Of a stretch of DNA of 64,000 bases, positions 27,905 through 43,182 are shown in pieces (position 1 is the stretch's first letter; every line of letters starts with the position of its first letter). The stretch is from Clostridiales bacterium. GTDB taxonomy: Bacteria; Bacillota; Clostridia; Oscillospirales; Oscillospiraceae. The notes below the pieces were generated by a model. The model ran no database searches, had not been told where the DNA came from, and saw nothing but the letters and a program-made list of their open reading frames with translations. The stretch lies in assembly GCA_022772525.1 (NCBI GenBank), contig JALFAD010000069.1, positions 1-64,000 of the forward strand, read 5' to 3'. A program made the position numbers and the translations under genes.

Positions 27905-28195
27905 ACGCCTACCTGCTTTCTATAAGTTTGATGCTTTCGAATCAAAAAGTCAGTGCTGCTTTCACGACTTAAATATACCGAATACGGCAATTATAGCAGA
28001 TACAGTAACGGATTTCTACAACATTTTTGAAATACCTTTCAAAAGAGGCAATTCTTGTGTGAAAAATGTCAAAAGACGCCCATTCGTGAGTAAAACTGCC
28101 CTGTATGGATGTCTTTACTTACAAATAGCATTATATTCCATATCCTGATTCTTGTCAATCTACCCAAAGAGAAAAAACTTTTTTTGTGCAGGGTG

Positions 28196-28224
28196 TTGAC
28201 AAAGCGGAGATTCTGTTGTAGAAT
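28196..28224 (+). promoter_or_regulatory. Putative promoter for glnN
   Basis: TTGACA (28196-28201), 17-nt spacer, TAGAAT (28219-28224). Confidence 0.7.
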
Positions 28225-28233
28225 GTCCCGCGT

Positions 28234-28284
28234 AAGGCAAGGATGTCTTGGAGCGGAAGCTCATAGGCGTCCTTGTCTTTTTTT
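28234..28284 (+). terminator. Intrinsic terminator inside the 5' leader of glnN
   Basis: aaggcaaggatgtc (28234-28247) pairs with ggcgtccttgtctt (28266-28279), followed by T-tract; located between promoter and glnN start. Confidence 0.7.
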
Positions 28285-28318
28285 ATTCCTGTGCTTACTT
28301 TATGAAGGGGTGTAAATT

Positions 28319-30418
28319 ATGGGTACTTCTATATCCGATTATTTTGGTTGTCTGGTGTTTGACGACCGCGTAATGAAGGCAAATTTGAGCTCTGATGTTT
28401 ATCAGTCTCTTCGCAAAACCATCGATCATGGCGCGAAGCTGGATGCGGGTGTGGCAAATGCTGTTGCCGCTGCCATGAAGGACTGGGCTGTCGCCCATGG
28501 TGCTACCCACTATACCCATTGGTTCCAGCCTTTGACCGGCATTACTGCCGAAAAGCATGACAGCTTCATCTCCCCCGCACCCGACGGCGGCGTAATCATG
28601 GATTTCTCCGGCAAGGAACTGATTAAGGGAGAGCCTGACGCTTCCAGCTTCCCTTCCGGCGGCCTGCGGGCAACCTTCGAGGCGAGAGGCTACACAGCCT
28701 GGGACCCCACTTCCTATGCATTCATCAAGGGCAAGACGCTTTGCATTCCTACAGCTTTCTGCTCCTATGGCGGCGAGGCGCTGGATAAGAAGACGCCCCT
28801 GCTGCGCTCCATGGAAGCGCTGAACCGTCAGGCGATGCGGATTCTGAAGCTCTTTGGCAACGAGGATGTCAAGTGCGTTCGTACCTCCGTCGGCCCTGAG
28901 CAGGAGTACTTTCTGATCGACAAAGAAATGTACGACAAGCGCAAGGATCTGATTTACACCGGCCGCACCCTATTCGGCGCTAAGCCCCCCAAGGGACAGG
29001 AAATGGACGACCATTACTTCGGCGTCATCAAGCCCAGGGTCGCCGCATTCATGGCCGATCTGAACGAAGAACTTTGGAAGTTGGGAATTCTCGCAAAGAC
29101 GGAGCACAATGAGGTTGCTCCCGCCCAGCACGAACTTGCCCCCATCTACACCACCACAAACATTGCTACCGACCACAATCAGCTGACCATGGAAATCATG
29201 CAGAAGGTTGCCGCGAAGCACGGTCTCGTTTGCCTGCTGCATGAGAAGCCCTTTGCCGGTGTAAACGGCTCCGGCAAGCACAACAACTGGTCCATTGCCA
29301 CCGACACCGGTGTGAATCTGCTGTCTCCCGGTGAGACCCCCTACGAGAATGCCCAGTTCCTGCTGTTCCTGTGCGCAGTTATCAAGGCTGTCGATGACTA
29401 TCAGGATCTGCTGAGACTGTCCGTTGCCACCGCCGGCAACGATCACCGTCTTGGCGCCAATGAGGCTCCTCCCGCTGTGGTTTCCATTTTTCTTGGAGAT
29501 GAGCTGATGGGCATTCTGGACGCTATTGAGAATGACACCCCCTATGCCGGAACCCAAAAGACCACTATGAAGCTGGGTGTGGACGTTCTGCCCCGGTTCG
29601 CACGGGACACCACAGACCGTAATCGTACTTCCCCCTTCGCCTTTACCGGCAATAAGTTTGAGTTCCGTATGCTGGGTTCCTCCAACTCCATCGCCTGCGC
29701 CAACATGATGCTGAACAGCGCTGTGGCAGAGTCCCTGAAGATCTATGCGGACCGGCTGGAAGGTGCGAAAGACTTCGAAACCACACTGCATGAGATGATT
29801 AAGAAAACCATCAAGGATCATAAGCGTATCCTGTTCAACGGCAACGGCTACGATGATGCCTGGATCAAGGAAGCCACCGAGAAGCGCGGCCTGTGCAATT
29901 ACCGCACCACGCCCGACTGCATGCCTCACCTGCTGGACGAGAAGAACGTGAAGATGCTCACCTCTCACAAGGTCTTTTCCGTTGCGGAGCTGGAATCCCG
30001 CTGCGAGATCATGCTGGAGAACTACTGCAAGACCGTCCGCATTGAGGCCACGACCATGATCGATATGGCCCGCAAGCAGATTCTCCCCGCTGTCGAAAGC
30101 TATGTCAGCGATCTGGCCAAGGCTGCCGCAGCGAAGAAGGCCGCCGTTCCCGGCGCTGCCTGCGCTTATGAAACCGGACTGATTTCCAAGCTCTCTGTTC
30201 TCACGGATCAGATTGCTGAGAAGACCGATGAACTGGAAACCGCGCTGCTGGATCTGAAGGGCATTACCGATACGCAGGAGGAGTCCTTTGCCATCCGGGA
30301 TACCATTCTCGGAAAGATGGCTGCTCTGCGTGCCGTTGCCGATGAAGCTGAAACGCAGACTGCGGAAAAGTACTGGCCCTTCCCCACCTACGGTGACCTG
30401 CTCTTCGGCGTCCGTTAA
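28319..30418 (+). CDS. glnN: Glutamine synthetase type III
   Basis: 699 aa; [73 protein letters not shown]. Confidence 0.95.
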   Translation: MGTSISDYFGCLVFDDRVMKANLSSDVYQSLRKTIDHGAKLDAGVANAVAAAMKDWAVAHGATHYTHWFQPLTGITAEKHDSFISPAPDGGVIMDFSGKELIKGEPDASSFPSGGLRATFEARGYTAWDPTSYAFIKGKTLCIPTAFCSYGGEALDKKTPLLRSMEALNRQAMRILKLFGNEDVKCVRTSVGPEQEYFLIDKEMYDKRKDLIYTGRTLFGAKPPKGQEMDDHYFGVIKPRVAAFMADLNEELWKLGILAKTEHNEVAPAQHELAPIYTTTNIATDHNQLTMEIMQKVAAKHGLVCLLHEKPFAGVNGSGKHNNWSIATDTGVNLLSPGETPYENAQFLLFLCAVIKAVDDYQDLLRLSVATAGNDHRLGANEAPPAVVSIFLGDELMGILDAIENDTPYAGTQKTTMKLGVDVLPRFARDTTDRNRTSPFAFTGNKFEFRMLGSSNSIACANMMLNSAVAESLKIYADRLEGAKDFETTLHEMIKKTIKDHKRILFNGNGYDDAWIKEATEKRGLCNYRTTPDCMPHLLDEKNVKMLTSHKVFSVAELESRCEIMLENYCKTVRIEATTMIDMARKQILPAVESYVSDLAKAAAAKKAAVPGAACAYETGLISKLSVLTDQIAEKTDELETALLDLKGITDTQEESFAIRDTILGKMAALRAVADEAETQTAEKYWPFPTYGDLLFGVR

Positions 30419-30637
30419 ACCGCCACCCTTTCATAGCTGCCAAATGCCGTCTTGGACGGCCCGTGGGAGGGGGCTGACCACCCCCTCCCGGAAAGCGGCT
30501 TGATTTACATGATAAAGCACTTTCCCGGTTTGAGCAACGCGTCCAAATCGGGAAAGCCATTTATGGGAGCTTTTGCCGTTTGATGCGCTTCAGCCCCCGA
30601 GGAAAAGAAGAAGATCAAAATACAAGGAGGTAAGATT

Positions 30638-32353
30638 ATGAGTGAAGTATGGAATGTATGGTATCTGATCGGCGCGGCATTGGTGTTCTGGATGCAGGCT
30701 GGCTTTGCTATGGTTGAGGCCGGCTTTACCAGAGCCAAGAACACGGGCAATATCATCATGAAGAACCTGATGGATTTCTGCATCGGCACGGTTGTCTTTA
30801 TTCTGATTGGTTTCAGCCTTCTGATGGGCGAGGATCTGCTGGGATTCATTGGCAAACCCGGTTTTGACCTGTTCACCGCTTACGATAGCTTCGATTTTTC
30901 CAGCTTCGTATTCAATCTGGTGTTCTGCGCGACCACCGCGACCATTGTTTCCGGTGCTATGGCGGAGCGCACGAAGTTCCTGTCCTACTGCATCTATTCC
31001 GCTGTCATCTCTGCGCTGATCTATCCCATTGAGGCCCACTGGATCTGGGGCGGCGGCTGGCTTGCCGGTCTTGGCTTCCACGACTTTGCAGGCTCCTGCG
31101 CGATTCATATGGTTGGCGGTATCTCCGCTCTGATCGGCGCTAAAATGCTGGGTCCCCGTATCGGAAAATTTACCCATGATGCTTCCGGCAAGGTCGTTAA
31201 GGTGAACGCCTTCCCCGGTCACAGTATTGCGCTGGGTGCTTTGGGTGTCTTTATTCTCTGGCTTGGCTGGTACGGTTTTAACGGCGCCGCCGCGACTTCC
31301 GTTGGTCAGCTTGGCTCTATTTTCCTGACCACCACCGTAGCCCCTGCCGTAGCGACCGTCGTGTGCATGATCTTCACCTGGGTCAAGTACGGCAAGCCTG
31401 ATGTTTCCATGTGCTTAAACGCTTCCCTCGCCGGACTGGTTGCCATTACTGCCGGCTGTGATGTTACCGATTGTCTGGGCGCAACCGTAATTGGCGCCGT
31501 CGCTGGCGTACTGGTTTTGTTCGGCGTCTGGCTGCTGGATCACAAGCTCCGCATCGACGACCCCGTGGGCGCTGTTGCCGTTCACTGCATGAACGGTATC
31601 TGGGGCACCATCGCCGTGGGCCTGTTCGCTACGAGCACCGCTCCCGGCTATGCAGTTGCCAATGCTGCCGGCGAAACCATTACCGGCCTGTTCTATGGCG
31701 GCAGCTTCCAGCTGCTGGGCCTGCAGCTGCTGGGCTTCGCTTCCGTTGCACTTTGGACGGTTGTAACCATTACAATTACTTTCGTTGTCATCAAAGCAAC
31801 GGTCGGCCTGCGTGTTTCCAGAGACGAGGAGATTACCGGTCTGGACGCTACCGAACACGGACTCCCCTCCGCCTATGCAGGCTTCGCCATGCTGCCTGAC
31901 ATGGTAGATGAGGATATGCCTGTAGTTGTGGACGGCGACGTACCTGCCGCTGAAGCAATTCCCGTAAAGAAGATGCCATCCTTCGAAGATGGCGCCCCCA
32001 AGATGACAAAGGTCGAAATCATTTGTAAGGAGTCTCGCCTGGAGAATCTGAAGAACGCGATGATGACCATCGGTATTTCCGGCATGACCGTTTCCCATGT
32101 CATGGGCTGCGGCGCTCAGAAGGGCAAGCCCGAGTATTACCGTGGTGTTCCTGTGGAGGCAAGCCTGCTTCCCAAGGTTCAGGTCGATATTGTTGTCAGT
32201 AAGGTTCCTGTCCGTACTGTCATCGAAACCGCAAAGAAGGTTCTGTACACCGGTCACATTGGCGACGGCAAAATTTTCGTATATGATGTTGAAAATGTTG
32301 TGAAAGTTCGCACCGGTGAAGAAGGCTTTGACGCCCTGCAGGACGTAGAATAA
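30638..32353 (+). CDS. Ammonium transporter with C-terminal PII (GlnB/GlnK) domain
   Basis: Amt motifs FWMQAGFAMVEAGFTRAKN..; C-terminal MTKVEIICKESRLENLKNAMMTIGISGMTVSHVMGCGAQKGKPEYYRGVPVE..HIGDGKIFVYDVENVVKVRTGEEG. Confidence 0.93.
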   Translation: MSEVWNVWYLIGAALVFWMQAGFAMVEAGFTRAKNTGNIIMKNLMDFCIGTVVFILIGFSLLMGEDLLGFIGKPGFDLFTAYDSFDFSSFVFNLVFCATTATIVSGAMAERTKFLSYCIYSAVISALIYPIEAHWIWGGGWLAGLGFHDFAGSCAIHMVGGISALIGAKMLGPRIGKFTHDASGKVVKVNAFPGHSIALGALGVFILWLGWYGFNGAAATSVGQLGSIFLTTTVAPAVATVVCMIFTWVKYGKPDVSMCLNASLAGLVAITAGCDVTDCLGATVIGAVAGVLVLFGVWLLDHKLRIDDPVGAVAVHCMNGIWGTIAVGLFATSTAPGYAVANAAGETITGLFYGGSFQLLGLQLLGFASVALWTVVTITITFVVIKATVGLRVSRDEEITGLDATEHGLPSAYAGFAMLPDMVDEDMPVVVDGDVPAAEAIPVKKMPSFEDGAPKMTKVEIICKESRLENLKNAMMTIGISGMTVSHVMGCGAQKGKPEYYRGVPVEASLLPKVQVDIVVSKVPVRTVIETAKKVLYTGHIGDGKIFVYDVENVVKVRTGEEGFDALQDVE

Positions 32354-32367
32354 CAGAGGAAGCCCAC

Positions 32368-32393
32368 GGGAGAGCTGCGTATGCGGCTCTCCC
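32368..32393 (+). other. Intercistronic hairpin between amt and asnB
   Basis: gggagagc...gctctccc, nested gc-gtat-gc. Confidence 0.4.
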
Positions 32394-32423
32394 ACGGGTC
32401 GGTTTTAAGGAGGAAACAGAAAT

Positions 32424-34004
32424 ATGTGTTCCATTATTGGTTATTGCGGAAAGCCGCTGGACATGGCAGCGTTTCAGAAAGGCTTTTCCAGAACGATCTC
32501 ACGAGGTCCCGATGATACCCGGATTCTGGACGTAGGTCAGGGTATTCTCGGCTTCCACCGCTTGTCTATTATGGGCCTGCATCCGGAGGGAATGCAGCCC
32601 TTTACTCTGAATTCCAGCGCCGTTGTCTGTAACGGCGAAATCTATGGCTTTGAAAAATTCCGCAGGGAACTGCGTGGAAAATACACCTTCAACAGTGACA
32701 GTGACTGCGAGGTTCTGCTTCCCCTGTACTTTGAGTATGGCGTTAAAATGTTCTCCATGCTGGATGCCGAATATGCCTGCATTCTTTACGATGGCGAAAA
32801 AAAGCAGTTCATCGCGGCCCGGGATCCCATCGGTATCCGCCCTCTCTACTATGGCTATGATGAGGCCGGAACCATTGTGTTTGCCAGTGAACCGAAAAAC
32901 CTGATGGGGCTTGTGAAGGAGATCCTCCCCTTCCCTCCCGGACATTACTACGCGGATGGAAAGTTCGTCTGCTATTGCGACATCGCGGCCGTGGACTCCT
33001 ATAACCACGACGATCTGGAAACGGTCTGCCGGAACATTCACGACAAGCTGGTAGCCGGTGTTCAAAAGCGTCTGGTAGCTGACGCAAAGGTTGGCTTCCT
33101 GCTCAGCGGCGGTTTGGATTCCTCTCTGGTGTGCGCAATTGCCGCACGGGAGAGCAAAAAACCGATCAAAACCTTCGCAATTGGCATGACCGGAGACGCC
33201 ATTGATCTCAAATATGCAAAGCAGGTAGCAGATTTTATCGGCAGTGATCACACAGAAGTAATAATTTCTAAAGAAATAGTCTTGCAGGCTCTGGAAAATG
33301 TGATAGAATTACTAGGGACGTTCGACATCACGACCATCCGTGCCAGCATCGGTATGTACCTGGTCTGCAAGTACATCCATGAGAACACGGATATTCGCGT
33401 CCTGCTGACCGGTGAGATTTCCGATGAGCTGTTTGGCTACAAGTACACCGACTTCGCACCCTCCGGAGAAGCCTTCCAGGCGGAAGCCCAGAAACGCATC
33501 CGGGAGCTGCATATGTACGATGTGCTTCGGGCAGACCGCTGCATCAGCGTCAACTCTCTGGAAGCTCGCGTCCCCTTCGGAGATCTGGATTTCGTAAAAT
33601 ACGTTATGTCCATTGACCCGGAAAAGAAACTTAACAGGTACAATAAGGGTAAGTACCTGCTCCGCCATGCCTTCGAGGAGGGCGGCTACCTTCCCCACGA
33701 TATTCTGTGGCGGGAGAAGGCGGCCTTCTCAGATGCCGTGGGTCACTCCATGGTGGATTATCTGAAGGAGTACGCGGAGTCCTGCTATACGCAGGATGAG
33801 TTCGAACTGAAGCGTCGGAAATACACCCACGCTCAGCCCTTTACCAAAGAATCGCTGCTTTACCGTGAAATCTTCGAGAAATACTACCCCGGTCAAGGTC
33901 AGATGATCGTGGATTTCTGGATGCCGAATAAAGAGTGGGAAGGTTGCAATGTGAACGACCCTTCCGCCCGTGTTCTGTCCAACTACGGTGACAGCGGAAA
34001 ATAA
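32424..34004 (+). CDS. asnB: Asparagine synthase B-type (glutamine-hydrolysing)
   Basis: [12 protein letters not shown] class [23 protein letters not shown]. Confidence 0.93.
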   Translation: MCSIIGYCGKPLDMAAFQKGFSRTISRGPDDTRILDVGQGILGFHRLSIMGLHPEGMQPFTLNSSAVVCNGEIYGFEKFRRELRGKYTFNSDSDCEVLLPLYFEYGVKMFSMLDAEYACILYDGEKKQFIAARDPIGIRPLYYGYDEAGTIVFASEPKNLMGLVKEILPFPPGHYYADGKFVCYCDIAAVDSYNHDDLETVCRNIHDKLVAGVQKRLVADAKVGFLLSGGLDSSLVCAIAARESKKPIKTFAIGMTGDAIDLKYAKQVADFIGSDHTEVIISKEIVLQALENVIELLGTFDITTIRASIGMYLVCKYIHENTDIRVLLTGEISDELFGYKYTDFAPSGEAFQAEAQKRIRELHMYDVLRADRCISVNSLEARVPFGDLDFVKYVMSIDPEKKLNRYNKGKYLLRHAFEEGGYLPHDILWREKAAFSDAVGHSMVDYLKEYAESCYTQDEFELKRRKYTHAQPFTKESLLYREIFEKYYPGQGQMIVDFWMPNKEWEGCNVNDPSARVLSNYGDSGK

Positions 34005-34021
34005 TTAGGAGGAACAAAGAA

Positions 34022-34735
34022 ATGGAACAGAAAGAGCAGCTGTATGAGGGTAAGGCAAAAAAGGTTTTTGCAACCGATGATCCCGAACTTCTGATCGTGG
34101 CGTACAAGGATGACGCAACGGCATTCAATGGCCTGAAAAAGGGTACCATTGTGGGTAAGGGTGTTATCAACAACAAAATGAGCAACCGCCTGATGGCCAT
34201 GCTGGAGAAAAACGGCATCCCCACCCATTATGTGAAGGAGCTGAGCGACCGGGAGACGCTGGTCAAGAAGGTCAGCATCGTGCCTCTGGAGGTAATTGTC
34301 CGCAATATTTCCGCCGGTTCTTTCGCCAAGCATTATGGCGTTGAGGAGGGCATTGTATTCGATCAGCCCACGGTGGAATACTCCTACAAGAATGATGCTC
34401 TGGGCGATCCCCTGTTGAACACCAGCCATGCGCTGGCTCTGAAGCTGGCTACCGCTGAGGAAATTGAAACGATCCGCACCTATGCCCTGCGCATCAATGA
34501 ACTGCTGAAGGCTTTCTGGAAAACCTGTGGTGTGACACTGGTGGACTTTAAGCTGGAGTTTGGCCGTCTCAGTGATGGTACTATCGTGCTTGCCGATGAA
34601 ATCAGCCCGGATACCTGCCGCCTTTGGGATGCCGCTACCGGAGAGAAGCTGGATAAGGACCGTTTCCGCCGCGATTTGGGCGGCGTTGAGGAGGCATACG
34701 CCGAAATCATGCACCGGCTGGAAGAGCATCTGTAA
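34022..34735 (+). CDS. purC: Phosphoribosylaminoimidazole-succinocarboxamide synthase
   Basis: [31 protein letters not shown]. Confidence 0.96.
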   Translation: MEQKEQLYEGKAKKVFATDDPELLIVAYKDDATAFNGLKKGTIVGKGVINNKMSNRLMAMLEKNGIPTHYVKELSDRETLVKKVSIVPLEVIVRNISAGSFAKHYGVEEGIVFDQPTVEYSYKNDALGDPLLNTSHALALKLATAEEIETIRTYALRINELLKAFWKTCGVTLVDFKLEFGRLSDGTIVLADEISPDTCRLWDAATGEKLDKDRFRRDLGGVEEAYAEIMHRLEEHL

Positions 34736-34747
34736 GGAGGAACCGAT

Positions 34748-36022
34748 ATGGGTAATTCTGCGATTGTCGGCATCAACTGGGGTGACGAAGGCAAGGGCCG
34801 CATGGTTGATCTTCTGACAGATCACTTTGACGTGGTCGTTCGCTATCAGGGCGGCGGCAACGCCGGTCATACCGTAGTAAACGATCTTGGCAAATTCGCT
34901 CTGCACCTGCTCCCTTCCGGCATTTTCCGAAAGGGCGTTGTGAATATTCTGGGCAACGGTGTGGCGCTGGATCCCGAAAATCTCTGGAAGGAAATTGAAG
35001 ACGTTACCAGTCAGGGGGTCTCCATTACCCCTGAAAATCTGAAAATCAGTGATCGGGCTTCCCTGCTGCTGCCTTGGCACCGGGAACTGGACGGGCTGGA
35101 AGAAGCTCGCCTGGCGGACAAAAAGTACGGCTCCACCAAACAGGGTATTGCCCCCTTCTATTCCGACAAGTATCAGAAAAAGACGATCCTTGCCGGTGAA
35201 CTGCTGTACCCTGAGCATCTGCGGGAGCACCTGAAAGATCTGATGGAGTGGAAGAATTTGACTCTGACCAGGGTGTACGGCGCAAAACCTGTCACCATGG
35301 AAGATCTGGAAGTCTGGATTGATGTCTACTGTAACAAGATCAAGCCCTTTATTTGCGACACCGGTGCGTTCCTGCGGAAAGCCCAGGCGGAAGGAAAGCA
35401 GATTCTGTTTGAGGCCCAGCTGGGCGCCCTGCGTGATCTGGATTATGGCATCTATCCCTATACCACTTCCTCCAATGCCATTGCCGCCTACGCCCCCGTG
35501 GGTTCCGGTCTGCCCTCCGCGAAAATTGACGAGGTCATTGGCGTGGTGAAAGCCTACTCCACCTGTGTCGGTGAAGGCCCCTTTGTCTGTGAGATGTTCG
35601 GTCAGGAAGCGGAAGAACTGCGTAAAGCAGGCTTTGAGTACGGCGCGAAGACCGGCCGTCCCCGTCGTGTCGGTCCTATCGACATTGTTGCTACCCGCTA
35701 CGGCATCCATGTGCAGGCGGCTACCAACGTGGCTCTGACAAAGCTGGACGTTCTGAGCTATCTGGACAAAATCCCTGTCTGCACCCACTACACCATTGAC
35801 GGTCAGATTACGGACGAGTTTCCCTTCCCCTCCCTTCTGAACGATGCGAAGCCAGTCATCGAATACATGGACGGCTGGAAGTGCGATATTTCCGGCGTTC
35901 GGAAATGGGAGGACCTGCCGGAAGCAGCCCGGAAGTATGTAGAATTCATTGAGCAGAATATCGATTGCCACATTGGCTATGTCTCCGTTGGTCCCGAGAG
36001 AGACAGCATTATTATTCGTTAA
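34748..36022 (+). CDS. purA: Adenylosuccinate synthase
   Basis: IVGINWGDEGKGRMVDLLTDHFDVVVRYQGGGNAGHTVV. Confidence 0.97.
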   Translation: MGNSAIVGINWGDEGKGRMVDLLTDHFDVVVRYQGGGNAGHTVVNDLGKFALHLLPSGIFRKGVVNILGNGVALDPENLWKEIEDVTSQGVSITPENLKISDRASLLLPWHRELDGLEEARLADKKYGSTKQGIAPFYSDKYQKKTILAGELLYPEHLREHLKDLMEWKNLTLTRVYGAKPVTMEDLEVWIDVYCNKIKPFICDTGAFLRKAQAEGKQILFEAQLGALRDLDYGIYPYTTSSNAIAAYAPVGSGLPSAKIDEVIGVVKAYSTCVGEGPFVCEMFGQEAEELRKAGFEYGAKTGRPRRVGPIDIVATRYGIHVQAATNVALTKLDVLSYLDKIPVCTHYTIDGQITDEFPFPSLLNDAKPVIEYMDGWKCDISGVRKWEDLPEAARKYVEFIEQNIDCHIGYVSVGPERDSIIIR

Positions 36023-36034
36023 GGAGAAAGAGAA

Positions 36035-37450
36035 ATGACCGAGAAATACGAGTCCCCGTTGAGTTCCCGCTATGCCTCGGAGTATATGCTGAAGCTGTTC
36101 TCCATGGACACCCGGATCCAGACCTGGCGTAAGCTCTGGGTTTCTCTGGCTAAGGCAGAAATGGAGCTTGGTCTGCCCATTACGGCGGAACAGGTTGCCC
36201 AGCTGGAAGCGCATATCACGGATATCGACTATGAATGCGCGGCAGCACGGGAAAAAGAGGTACGTCATGATGTGATGGCCCATGTCTACGCCTATGGCAA
36301 GGCAGCGCCGGAGGCAGCCGGCATCATTCATCTTGGCGCAACAAGCTGCTATGTTACGGATAATGCGGATATTGTTATCTACCGCGATGGTCTGAAATAT
36401 CTGCGCGGAGAACTTTTAAAGGTAGTTGCAAATCTGGCAGAATTTGCGAATACCTACAAGGCGATGCCTACCCTTGGTTATACCCACTATCAGCCCGCAC
36501 AGCTGGTCACTGTCGGAAAGCGCGCAACCCTTTGGATGCAGGATTTCCTGGCCGATCTGGAAGAACTGGATTTTGTGCTGGGAACCATGAAATTTCTTGG
36601 CTGCCGTGGTACCACCGGCACCGAGGCCAGCTTCCTGGATTTGTTTGGCGGCGATACCGGGAAGATTGACGAAATGAACCAGAAAATCAGCGCAGACTTT
36701 GGATTCGACAAATGCTTCAGCGTCTGCGGTCAGACCTATCCCCGGAAGCTGGACAGCCGGATCCTGAACGTCCTGTCCTCCATTGCCCAGAGCTGCTATC
36801 GGATGGCAAATGATATCCGTCTGTTGCAGCATGACCGTCAGGTGGAAGAACCCTTCGAAAAGAATCAGATTGGCTCCTCCGCCATGGCCTACAAGCGCAA
36901 TCCTATGCGCTCTGAGCGGATTTGCTCTCTGTCCCGCTATCTGATAGCAGACGCTCTGAACGCTCCCATGACGGCCTCTACCCAGTGGCTGGAGCGCACG
37001 CTGGACGATTCCGCCAACCGCCGCATCTCCCTGCCCGAGGGTTTCCTCTGCGCGGATGCCATCCTGAGGCTGGCTCAGAATGTGACCAACGGTCTGCACG
37101 TCAATGAAAAAATTGTCGAAAAAACTGTGCGTGAGTATCTGCCCTTCATCGCCACGGAAAACCTGATGATGGAAGGCGTCAAGCACGGCGGCAACCGTCA
37201 GGAACTGCATGAGATCATCCGCAGCTGCTCCATGGACGCCACCGCAAAGATGAAGAACGGTGAGAGCTGGGATCTTCTGAGCGATCTGGCACAGCACAAG
37301 GAGTTCGGCATGACCAAGGAGGAAATGGACGCCGTCATGGATCCTTCCCTCTATACCGGTCGGTGCGCCGAGCAGGTGGAACGCTTCCTGGCAGAGGTCA
37401 AACCGCTGCTTACTAACGTATCCAAATCGGATACGCAAATCAACCTGTAA
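36035..37450 (+). CDS. purB: Adenylosuccinate lyase
   Basis: [36 protein letters not shown]. Confidence 0.96.
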   Translation: MTEKYESPLSSRYASEYMLKLFSMDTRIQTWRKLWVSLAKAEMELGLPITAEQVAQLEAHITDIDYECAAAREKEVRHDVMAHVYAYGKAAPEAAGIIHLGATSCYVTDNADIVIYRDGLKYLRGELLKVVANLAEFANTYKAMPTLGYTHYQPAQLVTVGKRATLWMQDFLADLEELDFVLGTMKFLGCRGTTGTEASFLDLFGGDTGKIDEMNQKISADFGFDKCFSVCGQTYPRKLDSRILNVLSSIAQSCYRMANDIRLLQHDRQVEEPFEKNQIGSSAMAYKRNPMRSERICSLSRYLIADALNAPMTASTQWLERTLDDSANRRISLPEGFLCADAILRLAQNVTNGLHVNEKIVEKTVREYLPFIATENLMMEGVKHGGNRQELHEIIRSCSMDATAKMKNGESWDLLSDLAQHKEFGMTKEEMDAVMDPSLYTGRCAEQVERFLAEVKPLLTNVSKSDTQINL

Positions 37451-37463
37451 CAGGAGACAGAAT

Positions 37464-39014
37464 ATGGACGAAAAAATACTGGTGCTGGATTTCGGCGGTC
37501 AGTACAACCAGCTTATTGCCCGGCGCGTTCGGGAGCAGAACGTTTACTGTGAGATCAAGCCCTATACCTTATCCATAAGTGAAATCCGCGCTTTTGCGCC
37601 AATGGGCATCATTTTTACCGGCGGCCCAAACAGCGTCTACCTGGAGGAATCTCCCCATGTGGATCCAGAGATCTTCCAGCTGGGCGTGCCCATCCTGGGC
37701 ATCTGCTACGGCTGCCAGCTCATGGCCCACACGCTGGGCGGTCAGGTGACGGCAGCCCAGAAGGATACCGCCCGAGAGTACGGCAAGACGCCAACCTATT
37801 ACAATACTGACTGCAAGCTCTTCAAGGGCATTCCGGAGCGGGCCATCTCCTGGATGAGCCACGGCGATTATATGGCTAAAGTCCCTGATGGCTTTGCTTT
37901 GGTTGCCCATACCGACGCTTGCCCTAACGCCGCCATTGCTGACGAGACGCGGCGCTTCTACGGTGTGCAGTTCCACCCTGAGGTAAACCACACCCAGTAC
38001 GGCGACCAGATGCTGCGTAATTTCCTCTACGAGATCTGCGGTGCCAAGGGCACCTGGACCATGGGAGACTTCTGCAAGAATACCGTGGCGCAGCTGCGCC
38101 AGACCATCGGCCCCAAGGGCCGGGTGCTGCTGGCTCTGTCCGGCGGTGTGGATTCCTCCGTACTGGCGGCACTGCTGGCCGAAGCGGTAGGCGACCGGCT
38201 GACGGCGGTTTTCGTGGATCATGGCTGTATGCGCAAAAATGAGGGCGACGAGGTGGAAGCCGCTTTCAAAAAGTGGAACATCCATTTTGTCCGGGTGGAC
38301 GCCCAGCAGCGGTTCCTGGACAAGCTGAAGGGCGTGGAGGATCCACAGCGCAAGCGGCAGATCATCGGCGCAGAGTTTGGCTATGTGTTCCTGGACGAGG
38401 CCATGAAATTCGGCATTACCAAGGAGGACTTCTTCGCCCAAGGCACTATCTACCCGGATGTCATCGAATCCGGCGCCGGAGATGCCGACGTAATCAAGAG
38501 CCATCACAACAAGCTTTTGCCACGGGAGGTCATCGAGCAGTTTCAGGCGGTTTTGGAGCCTCTGGATCACCTGTTCAAGGACGAAATCCGGCTGCTGGGC
38601 AAGGAACTGGGCCTGCCTGACTACTTGGTTCACCGTCAGCCTTTCCCGGGCCCGGGTCTGGCTATCCGCATTCTGGGTGAGGTCACGAAAGAGAAGCTGG
38701 ACATTCTCCGGGAAGCGGACTTCATTTTTCGGGAGGAGATTGCCAAAGCCCAGCTGGGTGACATTTGCAGCCAATACTTTGCGGTGCTGACCAACGCCAA
38801 AAGTGTAGGCGTCATGGGCGATGGCCGAACTTACGAAAACGTTCTGGCTCTGCGCAGCGTCACGACCAAGGACTTTATGACAGCAGAGTGGACTCGAATT
38901 CCTTATGAGGTTCTGGATCGGGTGTCCGTGCGCATCGTTAACGAGGTACCCCGGATCAACCGCATCGTCTATGACATTACCAGCAAACCCCCCGCAACTG
39001 TGGAGTGGGAATAA
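37464..39014 (+). CDS. guaA: GMP synthase (glutamine-hydrolysing)
   Basis: [44 protein letters not shown]. Confidence 0.97.
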   Translation: MDEKILVLDFGGQYNQLIARRVREQNVYCEIKPYTLSISEIRAFAPMGIIFTGGPNSVYLEESPHVDPEIFQLGVPILGICYGCQLMAHTLGGQVTAAQKDTAREYGKTPTYYNTDCKLFKGIPERAISWMSHGDYMAKVPDGFALVAHTDACPNAAIADETRRFYGVQFHPEVNHTQYGDQMLRNFLYEICGAKGTWTMGDFCKNTVAQLRQTIGPKGRVLLALSGGVDSSVLAALLAEAVGDRLTAVFVDHGCMRKNEGDEVEAAFKKWNIHFVRVDAQQRFLDKLKGVEDPQRKRQIIGAEFGYVFLDEAMKFGITKEDFFAQGTIYPDVIESGAGDADVIKSHHNKLLPREVIEQFQAVLEPLDHLFKDEIRLLGKELGLPDYLVHRQPFPGPGLAIRILGEVTKEKLDILREADFIFREEIAKAQLGDICSQYFAVLTNAKSVGVMGDGRTYENVLALRSVTTKDFMTAEWTRIPYEVLDRVSVRIVNEVPRINRIVYDITSKPPATVEWE

Positions 39015-42087
<3,073 letters not shown>

Positions 42088-42091
<4 letters not shown>

Positions 42092-43182
42092 TTCGCCAAT
42101 GTGACAGAAAAATCATTTTGCAGGATGGCACAGAGTTTTATGGCTATGGCTTTGGAGCTTCCGGTGAATGCACTGCGGAAATTGTCTTTAATACCTCCAT
42201 GGTCGGCTATCAGGAAATTCTCTCCGATCCTTCCTATACCGGTCAGGCAATTGTCATGACCTATCCTTTGATTGGAAATTACGGTATGTGTGAGGAGGAC
42301 TATGAGTCTCTCCGCCCCACAGCCAGCGCGATGATCGTACGGGAATACAACGATAAGCCGTCGAATTTCCGTGCCAGTACGACATTGGGACAGGTTATGG
42401 AAAAGAATGGAATTATTGGAATTGCCGGCGTGGATACCCGGAAATTGACAAAGCATATCCGCGATAAAGGTACCTGCAAGGTGTTAATTACCGATGCCGC
42501 CACCTCAAATCTCGCCGCCTTTGCCCACTTGCAGTCTCTGGCGCTGCCCACGGATCAGGTGTCCCGTGTCAGCGTAAAGGAACCGTACTTCTCCCCGGCT
42601 CAGAACGCAAAGTATCATGTTGCAGCCATTGACTGCGGCATGAAGCAGAATATTGTCCGCCGACTGAACGGCTGGGGCTGTGACGTCACGGTTTTTCCCT
42701 GGAATACCACTGCCGAGGAAATCAAAGCAGTTTCTCCCGACGGCGTGTTTCTGTCCAACGGACCCGGGAATCCGGAGGATGTGCAATGCGTTATTCAGCT
42801 GGTTCGTCAGCTGCGCGGCAAATTCCCTATGTTTGGAATCTGCCTGGGCCATCAGATTATCGCGCTGGCCTACGGTGCAAAAACCTACAAGCTGAAATTC
42901 GGACACCGCGGCGGCAACCATCCGGTTAAGAATCTGAAAACGGGAAAAGTGGAAATCACGTCGCAGAATCATTCCTATGCGGTGGATGCGCAGAGTCTTA
43001 CGGAAACGCCTTTGACCGTTACCCACGTCAACCTTCTGGATAACACCGTGGAGGGACTGGAATGCCAGCGTGATCGAGTCTTTAGCGTACAGTACCACCC
43101 GGAAAGCGCGCCGGGCCCTCAGGACAGCGATTACCTGTTCGGGCAGTTCATTGCGATGATGGAGGAAGCCAAACATGCCTAA
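42088..43182 (+). CDS. carA: Carbamoyl-phosphate synthase small subunit
   Basis: LQDGTEFYGYGFGASGECTAEIVFNTSMVGYQEILSDPSYTGQ..FGICLGHQI. Confidence 0.96.

Noticed and set aside
28243-28266. Tiny leader ORF MSWSGSS in the glnN leader
   Set aside because: No ribosome-binding site and no amino-acid bias tied to glutamine; the sequence is explained by the terminator hairpin
33983-36331. 782-aa minus ORF antisense to purC-purA
   Set aside because: Shadow ORF: opposite strand encodes unambiguous PurC/PurA; translation is low-complexity-like without family motifs
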